Source of the DNA: Periplaneta americana
Lineage: Eukaryota > Arthropoda > Insecta > Blattodea > Blattidae
Direction of reading: 5' to 3'
Length of the DNA stretch: 64,000 nt
NCBI RefSeq assembly: GCF_040183065.1
Contig: NC_091121.1
Location: 62,156,287-62,220,286, forward strand
Positions 39,221-50,502 of this stretch are shown here, one piece after another. Below the pieces are notes generated by a model that saw nothing but the letters and a program-made list of their open reading frames with translations, did not search any database and was not told the DNA's origin. The translations under genes and the position numbers were made by a program. Positions within the stretch are counted from its first letter, which is position 1. Every line of letters begins with the position of its first letter.

Positions 39221-39526
39221 TACTTCTTACCTCCGTTATACAACATTGTAAGCAGACGAATTTTTACAAAGGTGGGCGCTTAGCTCAGATCTGCCGTGTT
39301 TCGCGGTGGCACCGCAAAGAGCGCTGTACAGGACAACATGGCCACTCTATAATCTTCTCTTTCTAACTCGTTGGCTTTACGTCTTGCTTTAAAAAAAAAA
39401 ACGCACGGGAAGCGACAACAGGCTTCTGATGTTTGTATTTGATAAATGTGTGCTGTGGAGTTTTGCAGTGTGTATTGTAATTTATAATACTATACACAAC
39501 ACATAAATATAACGGATGTAACTATA

Positions 39527-39648
39527 ATGATAGAAGTTACAGCTAAACTAGTACGCGGTCCAGTATACTTAGCAGGTGAATCAGTTGAATGTTATATTAC
39601 ATTTTCCAATACACCAGCACCAATTCATAAAAGATCACAAAGTAACAG
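39527..39648 (+). CDS. RGP1: RGP1 coding exon 1
   Basis: Begins [18 protein letters not shown] and ends in AACAG before donor GTAGGT. The start matches the family N-terminus without extension. Confidence 0.94.
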
Positions 39649-42611
39649 GTAGGTGATAGCTGTACGTTGGCAGTGATAAAAGTGTACAATATTCGTTCAG
39701 TGGCCGGTGGATACTCTATATTGACCAAAGTAATTTTTAGTGAAACTTCGGTGTCTCCCCACAGTATAGAATTTCTCGGCTTATCACAAATAATTCCCTC
39801 ATCTAATCCACTAATCTTGTCACATACCTTGACTTAATGTCACTCAGCTATCCCCTCATCTAACCCATTTAACCTATAATGAAACTGGTGAAACTAATGT
39901 TGAGGTAATTCTAGTGATTTCGGGAGTGAAAACCAGACGTCAGTCCCGTGTGTGGGACGATATCGAAGATTTACCTAATTTTTTTTCTGAGTATTTTTAA
40001 TAAGTAACAAGAACCAAAATGAGTGTGATTAGTTTTAGGTTTAAGAAATTTTAATGTTCATGTAGGCCTAACCTAATTTTTCTTGCAGTTCGCACATCAC
40101 AGCAAAGATTGGCGCTTTCGAAGATTGCATAATATATTTATACAACTACTCACGGACAATATATTCGTAATAAATAAGAATAGCTGTGATTGTGATATTT
40201 CTTGCACATGGTTCAGCGCTTTGAATGCCAGACCTCCTGGTCTGTTTAAAACATAGGTTTGCCGTAGGACCTACTACGTAGTCTTTGTAATAAATAATTG
40301 TAATAGCAAATTATGGAGTATAACTCAAATTACTTGTTGGTTGAAAAAAATAATATTCATATGAAATAATATTTGTATGTTTCAGTGATGCTTTTGAGAG
40401 TTTGGCTTGGGCCAGTGCTCAGATCCACTGCCAGTGCACTACGAATAGTAAGGTGTCATATCCAGATGGAAACTTATTTACAGCAGAGGAAATGTCAACT
40501 GCTAACACTGGTATTTGTTGCATAATGTTCCTTAATAATGCATACAACATATGTATAAGTTGGAGTGTATAAATAAGATGGTGAAGACGAGAAATTAATT
40601 AAAATTTATTCAATAAGGGAATATTTAAATGTAATATACGGAAAGCCTAATATACTCCTTTCTAATAAAAAAGAGCAATGAATAAAGTCTAATCAAGTCC
40701 AAATTTATTACTAGACCTAATTGTTTTGCTAAGATTACTTCGAACATATCTGAAGTTCCTCCATCTTAGTTTAGACTAATTTCACTTATTTACTTTTGCT
40801 GCAAGGAACATATTGCAGACAACACAAACAAATCATGGAACATGATACTGTAGGACAAATTTATCATTCCTGACTTATCTAGGAGGAAATTAGTGATCCT
40901 TCTCCGGTTAACTACAGATCACGACTGTTTGATTTCACATTTGCATAGAATTGATTTATATCCCTTACCCACCATATTCTACTCTCTGTAAGGTTGCGAA
41001 TTCCATCACGAATAAAGAATATCTGCTGAAATGTTAGCGATTAAGAAGACTTTTGATGACGTACCATCTCAGCTTACAAATTATTATGGGATGCCCATAG
41101 GAAAATTGAAGAAATCCAAGTTCCGTGAGCATTGGCAACAACAACAACAATTTTTCTGCAAGAATAGGCTATTAGACTACTTCGTTTCAAATCACTTTCC
41201 CATCATAATCTAGGTCTTCCCACAGAATGTCGTCCACATGGTTTGTATTGTAAAATCTGTTTTGTCGTTCGAGATAGAGTCATATGTTCTGTATGTTAAA
41301 ACTGTTGCTTAATTAACTTATATCAATTTTATTTCCCAAGATGAAAGTGCTTTGTGGTCATTCTAAGTATATCGCATTATTCACCTCAAGAACCGCATCT
41401 ATGCAAATTCGATTTTCATTTTTGTTAATTTGTTCAGAGGTACATTATTCACTTCAAGAACCACATCTTTGCGATTCCTTTTTGATGATTTGTTCAGAGA
41501 CCAATTTTCACTGCCATAAGTAAGAAGTGGAACCGCAAATACTATATACAGCTATCTCCTGATAATTCTGGTTCTATTTTTTCTTAAATTTCAGGCCAGT
41601 TTTTATGATTTTTTTATGTCTCACATGTTGCAGATAATTATGATTCGGACCATTGCACAGTGGACTAAAATCGAATTCAGGAGGAAAAAAAATGTTACGA
41701 AAATAAATGTCACAATGCATAACATATATAAAACAAATTAATAAATACATACATACATATGTGTTCTGTCCATAGGCAGGTCATTCACTGCAAACCCAGC
41801 ATAAACAAATTAATCTGAATATATAATTAAAATCCTCTGCAATACCTTGGACGTCATGAACATTGAACTCTGATGTGCCAACTCTGATGTGCCACTGTCG
41901 TACAATTTATGTCCGATATCATATATCAAAAAAGTAGCCAAAGAACATTATATGCAAGAATGGAACGAAAGATGGGTCAATAGTGATAAGGGAATTCTTA
42001 CAAAAGAGCTGTATTTTCCAACGGTCTATGATCGTAATAAATGTAAAGTAATAACGCCAAATTTCGTACTGACACAGTTTTTGACTGGGCATGGAAAATT
42101 CGGGGAATACTTAAATAGATTCCATATTAAAGACGATGCAACTTGCATTTGTGGAGAGGAATCTCAAGATGTCAAACATGTATTATATGATTGTCCAGTC
42201 TTTTGCCATGAAAGATACGAGCTTGAGTTGTTACTGAACACTCTAAATTATACATTTACCAAACCGTTAACCAATATACTTACCAATTCCAAATCATATA
42301 AGTATTTCATGTCCTTCTTGAATAGAATATTCGTGAAACTGTAAAATGTTAAATTATTTCGGGGGAAAAAAATCGTATTAGTTCTAATCAACTATAATGA
42401 AACTGTAAGTCTTCAATTTCGCATACTATAATATTGTACTATTGGTTTTAATTTTTATTTTAATTAGGCATTTGATTTCTAATTTTGAGCCATTTCTTGT
42501 AATACCTGATTATTGCCAATTGTTGTTACTAAATAATGTATTTAATTCGTAAATTTTAAGCCATCTCTTACTATAACTATTTATTGCTTCTAAAATGACA
42601 TGTTTAATAGC

Positions 42612-42655
<44 letters not shown>

Positions 42656-44819
42656 CTTCCTATAACCATTAGATATAAATATAGAGACATGCCTTGAGCT
42701 TTATGAAACGATCCATTCTTTCATTAAGGTGCATTCTTGTACATAATTCATGTGAATTGTAACCTTGACCACAATTTTGTATGATAATTTTATTATTGTT
42801 TATTGCTTATAAAATATGTATTTTGATACCAACTATAACCCTAATATACCTCAGGGTGAAATAGGGTTTATTAAATTGGATAATAAAAAAAAAAAACATT
42901 GATCACATCAAAATGTGCTCATCACTCTCAGCTAGCAGTCTTGTGGACAGATACTGGGAGACCAGAGAAAAATGATGTATTTCTAAACTATTTACTTTTA
43001 AGTTGTACTCTTGCAATTGTCTTTGTATATTCTCTGTTTTGTTTGCTTTTGATCTTTATAAGGTTAATGACATTTGCCAATTACCTCTGCATTAAATAAT
43101 AATTAAAATCGATAGTATTTTTCTCAGAAATATAGTCTGTCTTAGCCATGGAAATTGACCAGGAGCATATCAGGCTAAAAGCTATAGGCCTACATCTGCC
43201 ACTAAGATGTCTTGCGTGCTCTCACAGCTTAACTGGTTAAAACTTAGATGTACATAACACATCATCATTTGGTACTCACCCTGTTCACAGAAGATGCTTT
43301 ATTTAATGTCAGTAATAGATATAAATCGGGGCAAAACTGCTGATCTTAGAAATGAAAGTGGACAAGTAAAATTTAAAACATCATGTAAAGTTGTATTTGC
43401 TGTACTACTAAGTGTGCCTCATAGTAACTTTTCAACAGAAATAGCTTTCAGTACTGTGAGAAAGAATCAAACAGAATTCAGACCTACGTAAGCACATCAA
43501 CACTGGAATTTCTGATTTAGATGATCTTGCAAAGAGAATTATGCTTCAAGAAGAAATTTGCAGATCGGACTTAAATGCAGATAAATCATAATTATTTTAT
43601 TTGCGAACAAGAGATTAATCCCCGATATTAATAAGTTGAACCTTCCTCATGTGAATATGAATAAAGTGATCATTCCGTTCAGTTCAACTGTAAAAAACCT
43701 GGAAGTTCATTTTTTAATCTAATCTTACCTAGGACAAACACATTGAACACACCAGTAAGAAAGTATTTTCCATCCTTCAGTCATTAAAAAGATTGTATCA
43801 TTATCCAACTAAATTAAAGCAGGTGCTTGTACAGATTCTTATTATGCCTCATTTTGATTATTGTAACACTTTATTCAGTGGTCTCAGAGTGGATTTATCC
43901 CAGAAACTACAATGTGTTCATAATGTGTGTCTTCATTTCATTTGTAATTTCTGTTACTATGATCACATCTCACCTTCTTCCAATAAATTATCGTAGCTCT
44001 GGTTATACAAGAGGAGAAAGTTACATTCTCTCTCTTATACTGAATTTTACACATCTCAACCCCCTATCATTTATTTGTTTGATTCCAAAATCTTTCTTGC
44101 TATCGTAATTCGATAACATGCTAGAAATTCCATTTCACACATCATTTCTGTATTCCTCATCTTTCACTGTTGCTACTTCTCACCACTGAATTTGTCTTCT
44201 ACCTGAAGTCCAGGACTGCGAACTTTGATTTCTTTTAAATATAAATTAGAAGAATATCTTATGATGAGTTGCCAGACTTAATGCATTGTAAACATTTATG
44301 CCATGTATTGCACTGTGTTTATTTTTATTTTTTTGTTTCTTATTTTTATTGTGTACCCTTTATTCAATTGTTATAATTTTATTATGTAAATCATACTTGC
44401 TTCTAATTTAATGCTTAGCCTATATGTTTTCCACAGTGTTCATTTTTGTGTATTTTATTCAAATGTCTATTTAGGATTTTATTATGAAAAACGTATTTAC
44501 TTAACACTTAACATCAATATGTATTCCACTGTATTGTTTTTTTTATTACTTCTCTTTATTGTGTACATTTTATTCATTTGTCGGTTTTTGGTTTTATTAT
44601 GTGTATCTTATTTACTTGTAACTTAATATCAGTAGGTATTCGAATGTGTTTATTTTTATTTTTATTTAAGTGTCTCTTTTGATTTCATTATTTAAATCGT
44701 ATCCGTCTAGTAATTACTTGTATCAAATACTATTGTGTCTACAACTACTGTATGTAAGGAAGTTTTACTCCTGATTGAGTGTAAGAGAAGGCCATACAGC
44801 CTTAACTCTGCCAGGTTAA

Positions 44820-44855
<36 letters not shown>

Positions 44856-45585
44856 GTCATTATTAATACTACTACTTGAGATCTTGAAGGTTAACCTACT
44901 CTGTTTGATTCCTTATGTTAGCTTCTTATTCTGTGAAACCTGTTATTTTGTCTATGCCATACAAGCATGATGAAGCCAACACAGTAAAGTAAGTGATCCT
45001 TCCTTATCTGTGTGATTCTAGCCAGAGGATGAGCTCGCAAATAGTTCTGAAACATTGGAGAAAATAAATGTCAATGCAAGTTGCAAAGTGGAGAACCTTT
45101 ATCATATCCCAATCACTGTGAAAGTCTGAAATCTCATACAATATATTTTGTATATACGTTACTGTAATTGTTTTAATATTCTAGATACATCATTTGCGCC
45201 ATGCAGAGGTGAAAGGGGACATGTTGTATTATCAACAAAGCCAAGGATTTTATTCTGTGATCTTCGCCTATCTACAGGGGAAAGCAAATCCTGTAAGTGT
45301 AGATACACAGAAACTTTATTGCAGATGTTTCTCATAAAATTTTGATATTATTCATATAATATTACAGTGTTTTTGGCAATACAGAGATATAAAGTAGAAA
45401 ATTGTATCAATTTCAGATCTTTACAGTGAAGTGCTACCAAGTGAGGCCCCTCCATCATACCGAGGTCAAGCAGTCAAGTATTCATACAAGATCACTATTG
45501 GCATGCAGCGAGTGAATTGCCCCATTAAGCTGCTGCGAGTGCCACTGCGGGTGTTGGTTGTGAGTGGTATGTGATGATAATCGTA

Positions 45586-45617
<32 letters not shown>

Positions 45618-45725
45618 CTTCATCATTTTTTAAGAGGATGATATGGCAGACAGAGATTTATGGAGAACTAAAATTAAGTTTGAGTGAAAGAAAACCATTG
45701 TTTATGAAAAATTCCTGTTGAAAAA

Positions 45726-45797
<72 letters not shown>

Positions 45798-48700
45798 TAT
45801 TTGCTCATACACGCTATACCTCTTTTCACGTGACTTAGTTCATGGATATCATGACTTATAGCCATCCAGAACAACACAAGCCATTCACACTTGAGCAACA
45901 TTGCCTAGTTGTAATGTTAAGACTAAGTTGCTGTTAATTATGGTAAGTTAAATATTAAATACATCCAGACAAAATATTGTAACCACAAAGCAGATGAGAT
46001 GTATGAACTAAGTCGTGTGAAAAGTATTATAATATTAGAAGTTAAGTATGTTCTCATTAAGTTGGACGCAAAAAGAGAAGGCTTATCATGAAGCTGTGCT
46101 AAAAGGAGTGGGTGAAGAGAGAATAATGCTGAAACTGATCAGAAGGAGGAAAAGCAATTGGCTGGATTACTGGCTAAAAAGAAACTGCCTACTGAAGGAT
46201 GCACTGGAAGTAATGGTGAACGGGAAGAAAGTTAGAGGCAGTAGAAAATATCAGATGATAGACAAAATTAAGATATATAGCCTATGCATCATATTTGGAG
46301 ATGAAAAGGAAGGCGGAAAAGAGGGAAGTTTGGATGCTGGGTTTGCAATGAAGGACCTACCCTTGAGCAGAAAGTTGTGGCTCATATTCTAACATACCCG
46401 AACTTCTACAATGATGTGAGTGAAGTGCATGTGTATAATATGGCAATGGACAGAATATTATTTTCAAATATGTCAACATGCTAAATGTTTCAGGTATTCT
46501 ATGATCTAGCAGAAGTAAAAACAAGAATTTCAAGAAGAAGTATTCAAGAAGAAATTCTGAAGTAAAAACATCAGAATTTCAAGAAGATTATTAAACCGAA
46601 ATATAGCAAACCTCAGTATAAAGTATAAATATAACTCTTCATGCTGTTCTTTTTCCATTCACCTGTTGACAATTTTGACATTAAACTTTCTGTAATAAGT
46701 GAAATGTGCTGTACATATAATATGTTTAGTTTTGAATCATTAATGTAGTATTCACAGACATAAACCATTTGCTAACTACTATTATAGCACACTGATATAT
46801 ACACATATGATGCTTACCTTCCAGGCTTTCAGGATGCCTCGTTATGTGGCGATAGTGAAGAGCTTGCTCCTAGTAACCCCTTCCTTCAGATTCAGCAAAA
46901 GGAAACTCCATTTGACCTTGCAATGCAAGCACTTCAGGTACTACATAGTTTTATTATCAATATTTCAGTAATTAAATTATATTAGTAATGCAATTGTTTA
47001 TATTTCGAAAGTAGATTTTATTAATCTTCAAGAGTGAAATTATAATTTCATTAAAGGTTTCATTGTTTCATTTTATCCTTCATCCTCCAACATTGTATAG
47101 CTCAGGTTTTATGCCAACATAATTTCAAGTCTACGGGAGCATATCTGTTATATTTTTGTACACTTCTATGGTATTTCATTGTATAAAATTCCAGAATTAT
47201 ACATTCAGTGAGATAAGTTTCGTTTCAACAGTGTTAAAGTGAAACTTGAAATATATTACCATTTCTTATTTTACCTTCTCAAAAAAGAAAACTTATGTTA
47301 TTGAATGACACATTGTCCAATAAATATTATTAAATATAAAATGTGGAATGTGTAATTCTTATACATACTTCTTACATATAATTTTACCATTGCAGAATCT
47401 AACAGCAAAACGAAGTCCTAATTTCTATAACATCACTAAGTCTCAAGGAAAAGTGGTACGATTCTGCTTGTTTAAACAAGCTTATAAATTGGGCGAAGAC
47501 ATAGTTGGTACATTTGATTTCTCAGAAGCTACAGTGCCGTGTGTGCAGGTATTGATACTTTTTACTTCTTTTTTTTTTTTTTCCATGAATTATTCTATAA
47601 TTATGTTAAAAAATGTACCCAGAATATGTTTTATTAATAACTGGAAAGTATTCAAAATTTCTTTGTCTGCATCAATGTAATGCAAGTAATTTGGCATTTG
47701 AAATGTTCTATGGTAAAGAATGCCTAAATTGCAAAATTTGTTATCTCACCATTGTTAACATCTCTGTCCATCAATTTGATGCAGATTGGTTTATAAAATA
47801 TGGTATGGTTACATGCCTCTAATGAAGTGTGTCTAGTTCTGTAAAAAGACAAAATGTGATTACTGATTACTTTGAACACTTTCTTTAATGGTAAGTAGAT
47901 GCAGGAAGATTAAAAAAAATTCCTTATATGGTGCATCATGTTCAAAATACTTCACACTACAACTGTGTGAGAAAGTTATCTTGAGGGAGGCGTATACAAG
48001 ATTTAAGAAGGCATTGTGAAAAATCTGTAAGCCACAGCTTCCATTGTTGTAGGTATTGTTATGATGACATATTATGAGGTGCAGGCAGACCTGTCTTAAG
48101 CAGTAAAGCATCCCTGGACTAGGTATATTATGCATCCCCTTTGTTCTAGTTCTAATGGTTTGGCATTCCTTTTTAATTTGTGCATATCACTAATTCAGGT
48201 TCTTATTCATACAACATACGTAATTAAGCTTGTGAGCTTGTGTATGGTTTTACATTGGGATGCGAAGTTCATATCAGTTACAGTAACCTTTTAAATTTTT
48301 AACTAAACCTGGTAACAGTCACTCTGAGAGAAGTATACATGCTCGAAGTTAATAAAACCTAGGTCATTTACGCTTTGTTCAGGAGAATGTTTCTTATAGT
48401 TAAATTCTTTACTTGTGAGTTAATATGAGCCATTTTGAGGGTTCTGAAAAGTCTGAAAGTTGTTACCTGTTAGTTTTCAAATTCAGTTAATTCAGACTCA
48501 TTTTTGTTGTTATCTTAACATTCCAACATATCTCATTAAGAAACCCATTATTACATTTTCGAGCTTCCTGAATTATAATGGTCCCTTTCTTAGTCCTTAG
48601 TGTAATATAATTCCCAAGTAATTTCGAACACTGGAAATAAATTACAGTAAAATCTCGTTAATCCACACCTCCACAATCAATACTCGGGCTTAGTTTAATA

Positions 48701-50344
48701 TGGACAGAAAAAAAAAGCGTAACAATGGGGAATGCGAGGTTTTAAAACTGGCTAGAAGTCACAAATCACATTGTTTACATAACTCTGTGACAGTTTAAAA
48801 TGCTCGTTCATTGTTGCTCCAGCTATCGCAATCGTTACATACACTACCACAGCCAGTTTCTATTCAGCTGTTGTATGAAATGCTTCTTGTTCTTTGACTA
48901 TAATAATAATTGTATAGGTATACTACTGTATTAGCTTGTTTTATTTCATTTAATCTGGACTGTCATTAATTTGGACAACTTATCCTCAAATAGCCCAGCT
49001 TAATGAGGTTTTCCTGTACACATGATAATAGATTTTGAAAGCAATTGCAAATAGCGATATCTCTCTCTCTTGTCTTTGTTTCAGTCCAGTATCTCTTCTT
49101 CACATAGGTGACTGGGCTGTAGCCCAAGTAGCCCATATGGCTAAGACAGCTCTGTGTGCAGACCATCCAGTTCTTTTATTCCTTTATCATTGTAATCGTT
49201 TGAACAGGACTTGATTACAAATAATCATCATGGTCTAAAACTTGAGACTGGATCTTTCGAAGTAGTTGAAGATCCTCTTCTTCTTCGAATTGGGAGAAGA
49301 ATATCTCTAAAAGCGACATAGTATGCCTGTACTTGTGTTAAACTTCTACACAGCCTGAAGATAACTTGTATAATGGTTTCCAGTTGTCATCTTTGTCACA
49401 TCATTTCAGAGACCATATACAGCATTAAGTTCATAGGACATTCTCTTTGAACTGGCTACTGCCATTTATGGCATTTGAATATCTCATCACTTATAAATCG
49501 TCCCCCTTTCATTAAAGTCTGAGCCAGTGTTTTAAGAATAATACACTAACTTTTAGTCTCTTACTATTTAGACTTTGTTTTAAATAACTTCCATAAAAGG
49601 TTTTCTGTATTGTTTACAGACTGATCCCATAAGAATGATTCTATAAGTTGTTTTTTTATTATAGAGTAACTCGTATATACATTTAAGAAGACTTACGTAT
49701 ATCAGTGCTTTTACTGCAGAGCTAAACTTGGCACGCTGTTAGAATCGTACCTCGTATCAACAAATTCACATGGGCAAGGATCTCGCAATTGGTTGTACAC
49801 CAAAGTACACCAGTGTGCAATTAGAATATTAGTTCCTCTTTATAAATGGTTTCTTGTTTTAAAAAATTTGCAATATTGTTGTTTACAACTATTAAACGAA
49901 AACGTAGTTACAAATTTATATTATTACAACATATATACAATAATTTTCATTACAATAAAAAATAGAGCGCATTAATACAAAACAAGGAAAAGTTGTATAT
50001 TATAGTCGGATTGAAGTATACACTATTGACACTATGCAGTAATAGTAGGCGTAACATAATGTTATATATATACTGAAACACTTCGTTGATAGAGAATGAT
50101 TGCATTTTGAATGATGTCATCATGACTAATTGCCATACAGCATACAGGATGTGTATGTGTGACCTGCCTGACTTCAGCATTTCGTAATCTTACAGTTACA
50201 AATTAAGCCTAAATTTGAAGTGTGGCGTGTCAGATGGGCAGTTTAGTTTCAACTGATTGATCACTTTTATGAAGTGCTACGAATAGTAAATTGAACTGTT
50301 GTGTTATGAATTTGTGAATTGTGATATTATTATTATCATTATTA

Positions 50345-50381
<37 letters not shown>

Positions 50382-50436
50382 AATTATCATCATCATCATC
50401 ATTATTATTATAATAATAATAATAATAATAATAATA

Positions 50437-50502
<66 letters not shown>

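Larger units (their letters stand above)
37838..39373 (-). mobile_element. Second THAP-associated TIR element
   Basis: The inverted ends agree over about 40 bp: CAACGAGTTAGAAAGAGAAA on the left and CAACGAGTTAGAAAGAGAAG inverted from the right, both followed by TATAGAGTGG and a CCAT motif. No target duplication is found. A minus-strand frame near the right end begins like a THAP finger. The interior has a palindrome (38535-38615) and two direct repeats (38668-38790 and 38888-39010). Confidence 0.6.

Noticed and set aside
41880-42344. Cellular CCHC zinc-finger gene
   Set aside because: The cysteine motif, poly-A end and flanking repeat fit the end of an R1-like LINE.
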